Positions 1 to 6,851 of a stretch of 34,434 nt of DNA are shown here, piece by piece; the first letter of the stretch is position 1, and every line of letters starts with the position of its first letter. A program made the position numbers and the translations under genes. The notes beneath the pieces were generated by a model. That model had not been told where the DNA came from. It was given only the letters and a program-made list of their open reading frames with translations, and searched no databases. The stretch is from CAZKCI01 sp964584165 (GTDB taxonomy: Bacteria > Auribacterota > Erginobacteria > Erginobacterales > CAZKCI01): the NCBI GenBank assembly GCA_964584165.1, contig CAZOYW010000032.1:1-34434 (forward strand). Direction: 5' to 3'.

Positions 1-115
1 GGCGGACTCCGTTCTGGAAGTCGTCGAAGCCCTCGTTGAAAATATCGGCGGCGAAGCCCGCTGTCGAAAAGAACAGGAGCGCCGTCGCGGTCGCAAGCAC
101 TCTGGACAGTCTCAT
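1..115 (-). CDS. Secreted protein, N-terminus only (cut by window edge)
   Basis: Thirty-eight codons are visible before the window ends. They encode a typical Sec signal peptide: MRLSR, then a hydrophobic run ATATALLFFSTAGFAA, with probable cleavage after FAA, then an acidic aromatic start (DIFNEGFDDFQNG). The ATG at 113-115 is preceded by an AGGGAGG ribosome binding site about 8 bases upstream. An earlier ATG at 118-120 runs into a stop after two codons and can be excluded. The function cannot be told from this fragment. It fits the run of exported proteins on the same strand to its right. Confidence 0.75.
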   Translation of the reverse strand, partial: MRLSRVLATATALLFFSTAGFAADIFNEGFDDFQNGVR

Positions 116-395
116 CTCATAGCCTCCCTTGGGGAAAGGTAATACGGGTGGATGCGCATCACTACTTCCGGCCCCTATACAAGCGCGGAAATTCAATCCT
201 GTCAAGTAGGAATCAGCGGGACCGAGCCAGGCCTCCGTTACGCGGTGGCCGCCCGCGCCCCGAAAATTTTCGGGGCGCTTTAGGATGCGGCGCCTGGACG
301 CCGCTTTGGTGTCGCGAGGACGCGTCGGAGCGATTCACGGCGTCGTCGTGCCGCCGCACTCCGAAAGCGTTATTCTTGCGGATACGGCGGAAGGG
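116..395. other. Intergenic region, no convincing gene
   Basis: About 280 bases separate the HAD hydrolase stop from the partial secreted gene. Open frames here (148-546 and 285-527 on the plus strand) have no ribosome binding site and are Arg/Pro-rich, so they look like GC-rich noise. The only clear structure is a perfect inverted repeat at 255-278, listed separately. Confidence 0.6.
255..278. terminator. Perfect 24-bp palindrome, possible terminator
   Basis: The 12-base arms GCGCCCCGAAAA and TTTTCGGGGCGC abut with no spacer. On the minus strand it lies downstream of the HAD gene (stop at 396) and upstream of the partial secreted gene. A hairpin would have a GC base and an AT apex, and there is no long U-tract after the stem. 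A transcription stop is plausible, and a dimeric protein-binding site is equally possible. Confidence 0.4.
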
Positions 396-1124
396 TCACT
401 TCCGGCCCAGCTCGCCGAGTCCGAAGAGGGGGAAGAGGTCATTCACCCGGGAGACGCAGGTCCGGACGGCCGTCCGGAGGGCGTCGCGGGAGGCGGCGCA
501 GCCGAGGTCGAAGGCCGTCCCCACTGAGAAGACCTCGGGGACGTGATCGAGGGGGGCGTCGCCGACGGTCACGGCCTCGCCGGGATTGGCCCGGAAGAGG
601 GAGAGGAGATAGAAGATCGCCTCGCGCTTGGTCGCCTCGATCTTCTTCTCCGCCTTGAGCGCGTACATGCTGAAGAAGCCGTCGAGGAGGATGTTCCGCT
701 CGCGCATCCGCCGGTCGTCGATGTCGGCGGCGGTGAGTATGACCACGCGGTGGCCAGCCTCCTTCAGCCGGCGGAGGAACTCGTCCATCCCGGGGATGAG
801 GGGGTTGAAACGGTCCTCCTCCCGGTGGGCGAGGTAGAAGTTCCAAGAGGCCGCGCCGACCCGCTTCAAGTCCTCCTCGGTCAGACCGGGGTAGTGTTTC
901 CGGTAGACCGCCTGGCGGTCGAAGGGGTCGTGGCGGCGGGTGAAGGTTTGGAAATCGAGACGGACCGCGCCGGGGCAGGCCGTCCGCACCGCCTCCTCGA
1001 AGGCCGCCTCGTAGCAGGCGTAGGCGATGGGGCGGCTGGAGAAGATGGTGGCGTCCCGGTCGACGATGGCGAGGAAGCGGCCGGGGGGGAGAGCTGAAGA
1101 ACGGCTTCTCTTCGGGATAACCAC
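396..1124 (-). CDS. HAD-superfamily hydrolase
   Basis: The 242-residue protein has all four haloacid-dehalogenase motifs. Motif I is DRDAT with nucleophile D22 and acid/base D24; motif II is the Thr in VILTAAD; a Lys-rich motif III follows (ALKAEKK); motif IV is VGDAPLD. A helical cap of about 90 residues sits between motifs I and II, as in phosphoglycolate phosphatase-like C1-cap members. Family knowledge points to a cytoplasmic phosphatase with an unknown small substrate. The start is GTG at 1122-1124, with GAGG about 8 bases upstream. It follows the repeat protein at 1195 on the same strand after 70 bases. The canonical DxDGT is DxDAT here, which is tolerated in the family. Confidence 0.8.
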   Translation of the reverse strand: MVIPKRSRSSALPPGRFLAIVDRDATIFSSRPIAYACYEAAFEEAVRTACPGAVRLDFQTFTRRHDPFDRQAVYRKHYPGLTEEDLKRVGAASWNFYLAHREEDRFNPLIPGMDEFLRRLKEAGHRVVILTAADIDDRRMRERNILLDGFFSMYALKAEKKIEATKREAIFYLLSLFRANPGEAVTVGDAPLDHVPEVFSVGTAFDLGCAASRDALRTAVRTCVSRVNDLFPLFGLGELGRK

Positions 1125-1194
1125 GGAATAAACCTCGCACCCTATTATACACCGGGCGAAAAACGACAGTTAATAAATAAAAGCCGATCATCGG

Positions 1195-3045
1195 CTATCT
1201 TGTCACCGGCAGGTCGCCCGCGCTCCCGAAATGGATCCGGGTGAGCGCGTGGACCGTCCAGAGGCCGCTCGCTTCGCGGAAGATGCCCGGTTCGTCGCGT
1301 CCGTCCCCGTCGTAGTCGGCCGGGACGGGCCGGTCGCCCGCCGCGCCGAGGCTGAGCCGGGTGAACGAACGCACCGACCAGAGGCCGGAGGAGGGTCGGA
1401 AGGCCGCGCCCTCCCAGGTCGCGTCGCCGCTATAGTCGCCGGGCGCGGGGTGGTCGGAAGGGCCACCCAGACGGAAGCGGGTCAAGCCGGCCGCGGCCCA
1501 GAGTCCGTCGGCCGGACGGAAGACGGCCGGTTCGTCGCGTCCGTCGCCGTCGTAATCGCCGGGGACCGGCCGGTCTCCCGGCCCCCCGCAGCTCGTCCGG
1601 CCGCCGCCGGCGAAAGCCCAGAGCCCGTAGGAATCCCGGAAGACCGCGGCCTCCGCCGCCGCGCCCCCGTAGACGGCCGGGACGGGCAGGTCGCCGGGAG
1701 AGCCGAACCAGAAGCGGGTGAACGCCCGGACCGACCAGAGCGCGTCCGCCGGACGGTAGACGGCCGCCTCCGCGGTCCCGTCGCCGTCGTAGTCTCCCGG
1801 AGCGGGCTGGTCGGCGGACGCTCCGAACCAGAAGCGGGTGAGGGAGCGGATCGACCAGAGGCCGGCGCGGGCGCGGAAGACCCCGATGTCGGCGGTCCCG
1901 TCTCCGTCATAGTCGCCCTCGGCGACTACGTATCCGCCGCCCGCGCTCGGTGTCGCTACCGGCGTCGGTGTCGATCGCGCGGCCGAGGGCGCCGGGCTGG
2001 GAGTGTTCTTCGGCGGCCGGGTCCGGGAAGGGGTGGGGGACGGCTCCGGGCTCGGTGTCGGCGAGGGCGTTCGGCTCGGCGTGGGGGAGGGGGTGGTGGT
2101 GGCCGTGGGGGAGGGGGTCGCGCTCGGGGAGGGGGAAGGCGTGGACGTCGGGGTCGGCGAAGGAGTCGGCGAGGGCGAGGCGGTCTTGGTCGGCTCCGCC
2201 GTCGGGGTGGCCGTCGGCGTCCGGCTCGGCGTGGGGGAGGGGCTCGGCGTCGGCGCATAGGGGCCCCAGGAGGCGAGATCGTCCGCGCCGTCGCCGTCAT
2301 AGTCGGCCGGGACGCCGGCGTCTCCCGCGTTCCCGAAGGCGGCCCGCGTGAGCTCCTGCACCGACCAGAGGGCCGCCGCCGGGCGGAATACGGCGATCTC
2401 GGCCCGCCCGTCGCCATTGTAGTCGGCCGGGACGGCCTGGTCGCCGTCGCGGCCGAATTTGACGTTGGTCAACCCCTGCACCTTCCAGAGCCCCTCGGAA
2501 GGCCGGAAGATCGCGATCTCGGCCGTGCGGTCCCCGTCATAATCGGCCGGGAGCGGCCGGTCGCCGGCTGCCCCGAAATAGAGGGCGGTCAGGTTCCGGA
2601 CCGCCCAGAAGCCTTTGCTCTCGCGGAAGAAGGCGGCGTCCTCGGCCCCGTCCCCGTTGAAATCGGCGGTAAGGGCCCGGTCGCCCGCTCCCCCGAAGCT
2701 GAACCGGGTGACGGAACGGACGATCCAGAGGCCGTTCAAACGGACACGAACCGCCGCCTCCGCCGCCCCGTCACCGTCGTAGTCGGCGGGAACCGGCTCG
2801 TCGCCGGCGCCGCCGAAGGCGAAGCGGGTGATCCCGCGAACCTCCCAGCACCCCTGCGTCTCCCGGAAGAAGGCCGGGTCGGCGTAGCCGTCTCCGGTGT
2901 AGTCGCGGGGAACGGCGAGATCGGAGACGAGCCCGAAGAGGAAACTGGTCTGGGCCCGGACCTCCCAGCGGGCCTCCTCGGAATGGCCGGGCGCGGGAAG
3001 AAACAGCGCCGCTAGGCCGAAAAGCGCGGCAGCGAGTCTGTTCAT
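1195..3045 (-). CDS. Secreted repeat protein: two six-repeat FG-GAP/VCBS-like blocks joined by a Thr/Pro/Ser linker
   Basis: The 616-residue protein starts with a signal peptide (MNRLAAALFGLAALFLPAPG, cleavage near HSEE). Next come six repeats of about 40 residues (approximately residues 25-260), a low-complexity linker of about 100 residues made of TPSPSPTPS-type units (about 262-370), and a second block of six repeats ending in GDLPVTR. Each unit has a DxDxDG-type calcium-binding loop (DYDGDGTAE), then AVFRPSSGLW, then V-R-xxTRFxFG, then GDxPVP. The repeats resemble FG-GAP/VCBS propeller blades. It is probably exported and Ca-binding, with an adhesive or structural role that is inferred only. 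The start is supported by GGAGGAGG just before the ATG. The third unit of block 2 has lost its Asp loop (VYGGAAAE). Confidence 0.8.
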   Translation of the reverse strand: MNRLAAALFGLAALFLPAPGHSEEARWEVRAQTSFLFGLVSDLAVPRDYTGDGYADPAFFRETQGCWEVRGITRFAFGGAGDEPVPADYDGDGAAEAAVRVRLNGLWIVRSVTRFSFGGAGDRALTADFNGDGAEDAAFFRESKGFWAVRNLTALYFGAAGDRPLPADYDGDRTAEIAIFRPSEGLWKVQGLTNVKFGRDGDQAVPADYNGDGRAEIAVFRPAAALWSVQELTRAAFGNAGDAGVPADYDGDGADDLASWGPYAPTPSPSPTPSRTPTATPTAEPTKTASPSPTPSPTPTSTPSPSPSATPSPTATTTPSPTPSRTPSPTPSPEPSPTPSRTRPPKNTPSPAPSAARSTPTPVATPSAGGGYVVAEGDYDGDGTADIGVFRARAGLWSIRSLTRFWFGASADQPAPGDYDGDGTAEAAVYRPADALWSVRAFTRFWFGSPGDLPVPAVYGGAAAEAAVFRDSYGLWAFAGGGRTSCGGPGDRPVPGDYDGDGRDEPAVFRPADGLWAAAGLTRFRLGGPSDHPAPGDYSGDATWEGAAFRPSSGLWSVRSFTRLSLGAAGDRPVPADYDGDGRDEPGIFREASGLWTVHALTRIHFGSAGDLPVTR

Positions 3046-3132
3046 GGCCTCCTCCGATCCTGGCCGAACGCTTCGGCCGGTTGGCGTTGACCCTCATAGA
3101 TAAGGATCGATTTCGGAGGCTTTTTCTTGCAA

Positions 3133-3179
3133 ATATTTTGCCCCGACCCGGAGCGAAGCTCCGGGTCGGGGCAAAATAT
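3133..3179. repeat. Perfect 22-bp stem, 3-base loop palindrome
   Basis: Arms 3133-3154 and 3158-3179 are exactly complementary (ATATTTTGCCCCGACC... outward), with loop GAA. It lies between the beta-helix gene stop and the next repeat-protein start. The AT-rich ends around a GC core give a run of T residues at the stem base on both strands, so it could act as a bidirectional terminator. A dispersed palindromic repeat is the alternative. Confidence 0.6.
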
Positions 3180-3250
3180 GCGAAGCGCAACCCGATCTAA
3201 TCTACCGGTCTTTGTCTAGTCACACGAACCATCCGCCCGGGGATCAGCCT

Positions 3251-3291
3251 TGATTCCTTCCTCCGGCGCAAAGCGCCGGGGGAAGGAATCA
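3251..3291. terminator. Hairpin overlapping the stop codon of the beta-helix gene
   Basis: A 19-bp stem with one G·T mismatch (TGATTCCTTCC arm) and loop AAA spans 3251-3291. It includes the TGA stop (3289-3291) of the minus-strand gene, so transcription termination or 3'-end protection is the natural reading. It has no strong U-tract. Confidence 0.5.
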
Positions 3292-4383
3292 GTCGCAGGA
3301 GCCGTCGTCCTTCAGGACGCAGCTGTGGTATTCGTCGCTGTCGCAGTTCTCCACGTGGGTGGCCGAGATGTTGCTGCTGTCGGCGACGCCGTAATAGGTC
3401 CCGCCGCCTCCGTAGACCTGGCAGGAGGAGAGGGAGCGGCACTGGTAGAAGCCGTAGTAGGAGCAGTCCTCGGCGACACAGGCGGAGAGGTTGATGCAGC
3501 CCTTGTAGCCGCTGTAGTCGCCGGAGGAATAGCAGCCGGAGAGGTTGGCGCAGTCCTGGAAGCCGTTGTCGGAGGTGGTCGGCGTCCCCGTGTCGATCGC
3601 CGAGCAGCCGCTCAGGCGGGCGTTTTTGACCGAAGTGGCTCCCCGGAAGCCGGAGAGCGACGCGTAGTAGGAGGTGCAGCCGACCAGGTTCACGCCGGCG
3701 GCGCCGCTGGAATAGAGGAAGCCGTCGTAGCCGCTGTAGCGGGAGTGGCAGTCGCGAAGCGTGACGGATCCGGCGCCGATGTACACGTTGCCGATGTTGC
3801 TGAAGCCGCCGTTGTTCACCGTGAGCTTCTCCACGGTGCACCCCGCGCTGGACAGCGCCAGGTAGGCCGCGCCGTTGAAATAGATCTGGACGGCGTTCGC
3901 CGCTTCCCCCGTGATCTGCTTCACGTTGTCCACCGTGATCGGGTCGGAGACGGTGTAGTCGCCGGCCGGGACGAAGACGGATCGGTAGGCGTCGCTCTCC
4001 AGGGCCCGCTCCAGGTCGGCCCCATCGCCGGGGCGGACGACGTAGTCGTAGGAGGGGTTCAGGGGATTGGAGCCCCCCTTCCCGATCGGGACGTCCCCCT
4101 CGCTTCCGAAGTAGACCCGGGTGGTCCGGTGGACCGACCAGAGCCCCTGGGAGGGGCGGAAGATCGCCGGCCGGTCGGTCCCGTCCCCCGCGAGATCGAC
4201 CGGGGCGGGGATGTCGCCGCCCTGGCCGAGGTAGACGGTAGTGACCAACCTGACCGACCAGCGCCCCTCGGACGGGCGGAAGATCGCGAGGTCGTCCCGG
4301 CCGTCCCCGTTGAAGTCGGCCGCCGGCGCGTTCGCCGCCAGGGCTAGGATTGACAAACCGATCGCGACACCGAGCCATTTCAT
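3289..4383 (-). CDS. Secreted protein: two FG-GAP-like repeats followed by a right-handed beta-helix
   Basis: The 364-residue protein starts at the ATG at 4381-4383, preceded by AAGGAGG and followed by a signal peptide (MKWLGVAIGLSILALAANAPA). The open frame continues upstream to 4641, but that part is Arg-rich shadow coding. Residues of about 22-105 are two DxDG-type repeats like those of the neighbours. The rest has a pectate-lyase-3-like start (VFVPAGDYTV) and then many short turns with regularly spaced Cys, Asn, Gly and Tyr (GFQDCANLSGC, GYKGCINLSAC, GFYQCRSLSSC). This is the pattern of beta-helical tail-fibre or pectate-lyase-like proteins. No catalytic residues can be assigned, so a carbohydrate-binding or surface role is inferred. 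It follows the protease gene after about 70 bases, on the same strand. Confidence 0.75.
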   Translation of the reverse strand: MKWLGVAIGLSILALAANAPAADFNGDGRDDLAIFRPSEGRWSVRLVTTVYLGQGGDIPAPVDLAGDGTDRPAIFRPSQGLWSVHRTTRVYFGSEGDVPIGKGGSNPLNPSYDYVVRPGDGADLERALESDAYRSVFVPAGDYTVSDPITVDNVKQITGEAANAVQIYFNGAAYLALSSAGCTVEKLTVNNGGFSNIGNVYIGAGSVTLRDCHSRYSGYDGFLYSSGAAGVNLVGCTSYYASLSGFRGATSVKNARLSGCSAIDTGTPTTSDNGFQDCANLSGCYSSGDYSGYKGCINLSACVAEDCSYYGFYQCRSLSSCQVYGGGGTYYGVADSSNISATHVENCDSDEYHSCVLKDDGSCD

Positions 4384-4401
4384 CGCCCCGCCTCCTTTGT
4401 C

Positions 4402-4456
4402 GTAGGCGCGGACATTTCGTCCGCGCGCCTGCCCGCGAGGGGTCCGCGCGCCGGTT
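4402..4456. repeat. Dispersed palindromic repeat (GTAGGCGCGG family), copy 1
   Basis: GTAGGCGCGGACATTTCGTC continues into a hairpin with stem GCGCGGAC/GTCCGCGC and loop ATTTC (4406-4426). A second GTCCGCGCGCC and the tail CCGGTTAT follow. A near-identical sequence occurs at 29966-30002, also followed by CCGGTTAT and also at the 3' end of a minus-strand gene. Confidence 0.6.
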
Positions 4457-6650
4457 ATCTTGACACCGGCCGGTCTCCCGCCGTCCCGAAGACGAATCGC
4501 GTGAGGTCCCGCACCGCCCACCGTCCGGCGCTCTCCCGGAAGACGGCCGCGCCGTCGGCCCCTCTCCGGTCGTAGTCGCCCGGCAGAGGCGTATCGCCCG
4601 CGGCGCCGAACCAGAAGCGGGAGACGCCGCGGACCGCCCAAAGGCCGGACGACGGACGGAAGATCGCCGCCTCGAAGATCCCGTCGCCGTCGTAGTCGCC
4701 GGGGACGGCGGCGTCCCCGGATGACCCGAAGTGGAAGCGGGAGAGCCCGTCGACCTGCCAGAGTCCGGACGAGGGGCGGAAAATGGCGGGGGACAGGGTT
4801 CCGGCCGCGTAGTATCCCGGGACGGGGGTGTCGCCGGCGAGGCCGAGGTAGAGGCGGGTGAGCCCGCGCGCGGCCCAGAGTCCGGAAGCCGGGCGGAAGA
4901 TCATAGCCTCCGCCGTCCCGTCGCCGTCGGAGTCGCCGGAGAATGGCTCGTCGGAGTCCGCGCCGAAATAGAACGAGGTGAGGGAGCGGACCGCCCAGCG
5001 CCCTTCGGACGGGCGGAAGACGGCAGATTCGGCGATCCGGTCGCCGTTGTAGTCGCCCGGGACGGGGCAGTCGCCGTCCATCCCGAAGGCGGCCAGCGTG
5101 AGCGTCCGGACCGTCCAGGAGCCGTCGGAGGGGCGGAAGAGGGCGGCGTCGCTCGCCCCGTCCCCCCCGAAGTCGCGGATCCAGGGACGGGACCGGCAGT
5201 CGACGGCGGCCTTGGCGTCGAGACGCCCGCAGCCGAAGGTGTTGTTCGGCCAGCGGTCGGAGGAGCAGTCGTTAGAATAGAGGGGGACGGCCGAAGCGTT
5301 GAGGACCGCCTCGGTGGCGGCGATCTGGTTCTTCAGCTCCGGGCGGGCCGACCAGAGAAGGGCCACCGCACCGGCGACATGGGGGGAGGCCATCGACGTC
5401 CCCATGAGCGAGAGGTAGGTGTGCTCGATGAAGGAAGAGCGGACGAGGAGTCCGGGGGCGGAGATGTCCGGCTTGCGGCGGCCCGAGCCGTCCGCGGTCA
5501 CGGGCCCCCGGCTGCTGAAGCCCGGGATCTCGTCCGTCCCGGTGCGCAGGGCGGCGACCGAGTAGACCTCGCCGTGGATCGCGGGCGGGCTCGAGACCGA
5601 GGAGCAGGCCGGTCCCTCGTTCCCGGCCGCGGCCACGGTCATGATCCCGGCGGCGCGGTGAGCCTGGATCGCGAGGAGGAGGGTGTCCGCCTCGCACCCC
5701 TCGAAGCCGGGGCAGCCCCAGGAGTTGTTGGTCACGTCCGGGGAGAGGTCGGGGTTTCCCTCCTCGGGGGCGCCTCCCACCGGGTAGGGGGCGAGGAAGA
5801 ACTCGAAGCACTCCAGGTAGGTCTCCGGCGTCCCCGCGCCGTCGTTCATGTTCCGGCAGCCGATCCATTTCGCGCCGGGCGCCACCCCGATCCGGTTCCC
5901 CGCCCCGTCGTCCCCCAGGATCGTCCCCAGCGTGTGCGTTCCGTGTCCGTGGTCGTCGCAGGGAACGGGCGAGTCGGGACCGCAGGTGGATCCCGTCTCG
6001 TGGACGCTGTCGTGCCAGTTGAAGTCGTGGACGGCGGTCTCGCCGTTCCAGCCTCGGTATTTTCCTTTGAGCGCGGGGTGGTCCCATTCGAAGCCGCTGT
6101 CCTGATTCCCGACCACGATCCCCTCGCCGGTGTGCCCCGCCGCCCAGACTTCCTCGGCCCGGATGTAGGTAACGTTCGGCTCGACGCCGAGCTGAGCGGC
6201 CCGCTCCGCGCCGGGGCCGGGGACGGGGAGGTCGTTGAGTATCCGGGGATTCCCCTCGATCCGAGCGACCTCGCTAAAGGCGGCGAGACCGAGCGCGGTC
6301 TTCCGGGTCCCCCGGGCCCAGACCAGGTTGACGATGTAGTGGGAGCGGTGGGGGATGGAGTTTCGCGCGAGGTAGTCGAGGATCGGCCCCTGGGTGGAGC
6401 GGGCGGTGTCGAGGAGCGTCTCGTAGACGAACCGGCCCTTCTCCTGCTTGGTCGGGAATTCCTCGGCGCCGCTCAGGTCGGCCTGGCGGGAGAGGACGAT
6501 CAGGAACTCCGCCGCCGCCCCGTCGCGGGTCTTCTCGACCACCCAGGGCTTGAGCTTGGCCAGTGCCGCACCCGTTCCGCCGGCGGGGAGGGCGGCGGGC
6601 AGGGCGAGCGACAGGGCGAGGGCGGCCGTGACGATCTTCAGGGGCATCAT
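4455..6650 (-). CDS. Secreted subtilisin-like serine protease (S8) with C-terminal six-repeat module
   Basis: The 731-residue protein has a signal peptide (MMPLKIVTAALALSLALPAA) and a propeptide-like region (about 30-150). The S8 catalytic domain follows: Asp184 in GNQDSGFEWDHP, His236 in DHGHGTHTLGT, oxyanion Asn344 in AAAGNEG and Ser419 in GTSMASPHVAGA. The triad is complete, so it should be an active extracellular endopeptidase. Paired Cys residues (C223/C231, C313/C319, C462/C474) suggest disulfides. From about residue 490, six 40-residue FRPSSGLW-type repeats run to the C-terminal GDRPVSR. The start has AGGAGAG upstream, and a second Met follows directly. The repeat tail probably anchors or targets the protease, which is inferred. 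It lies in a same-strand run with three other repeat proteins. Confidence 0.9.
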   Translation of the reverse strand: MMPLKIVTAALALSLALPAALPAGGTGAALAKLKPWVVEKTRDGAAAEFLIVLSRQADLSGAEEFPTKQEKGRFVYETLLDTARSTQGPILDYLARNSIPHRSHYIVNLVWARGTRKTALGLAAFSEVARIEGNPRILNDLPVPGPGAERAAQLGVEPNVTYIRAEEVWAAGHTGEGIVVGNQDSGFEWDHPALKGKYRGWNGETAVHDFNWHDSVHETGSTCGPDSPVPCDDHGHGTHTLGTILGDDGAGNRIGVAPGAKWIGCRNMNDGAGTPETYLECFEFFLAPYPVGGAPEEGNPDLSPDVTNNSWGCPGFEGCEADTLLLAIQAHRAAGIMTVAAAGNEGPACSSVSSPPAIHGEVYSVAALRTGTDEIPGFSSRGPVTADGSGRRKPDISAPGLLVRSSFIEHTYLSLMGTSMASPHVAGAVALLWSARPELKNQIAATEAVLNASAVPLYSNDCSSDRWPNNTFGCGRLDAKAAVDCRSRPWIRDFGGDGASDAALFRPSDGSWTVRTLTLAAFGMDGDCPVPGDYNGDRIAESAVFRPSEGRWAVRSLTSFYFGADSDEPFSGDSDGDGTAEAMIFRPASGLWAARGLTRLYLGLAGDTPVPGYYAAGTLSPAIFRPSSGLWQVDGLSRFHFGSSGDAAVPGDYDGDGIFEAAIFRPSSGLWAVRGVSRFWFGAAGDTPLPGDYDRRGADGAAVFRESAGRWAVRDLTRFVFGTAGDRPVSR

Positions 6651-6754
6651 GGTCTCTCCTTGATGCCGGGCGGGCTCCGCCCTGCGCGGCGTGTTCTCCG
6701 TTGACAGCTTAACCGCCCCGCCCCTCCCCGGTCAAGGAAAGGAGGGACTGGTCA

Positions 6755-6797
6755 TGGCGAGGCCCCCGAGCGCAAGCGAGGGGGACGAAGCAATCTC
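6755..6797. repeat. Dispersed REP-like repeat (GCGAGG...GACGAAGCAATCTC), copy 1
   Basis: The element has the form GCGAGGCCCCCGAGCGCAAG then CGAGGGGGACGAAGCAATCTC. A second copy at 30003-30044 has the same ends and a similar GAGCG/CGAAG core. It lies in the 200-base spacer upstream of the protease gene. I recall similar GCGAGG...GAAGCAATCTC repeats as intergenic elements in various anaerobe genomes, but have not checked this. Confidence 0.6.
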
Positions 6798-6851
6798 GAT
6801 TCCATAAGCGACCCGAGGCTGTTTTCCGGGCAGTCCCCTCCTAACCATTCA

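Noticed and set aside
148..546. 132-codon plus-strand frame at the left edge
   Set aside because: It crosses the palindrome and the HAD gene antisense, is Arg-rich, and has no ribosome binding site.
1231..3015. 594-codon plus-strand open frame opposite the 616-residue repeat protein
   Set aside because: It mirrors the repeats of the minus-strand gene, is Arg/Gly/Glu-rich, and has no ribosome binding site or recognisable domain. The open frame comes from GC-rich codon use.
4384..4641. N-terminal extension of the beta-helix protein
   Set aside because: It overlaps the protease gene and is Arg-rich. A good ribosome binding site and signal peptide mark the start at 4383.
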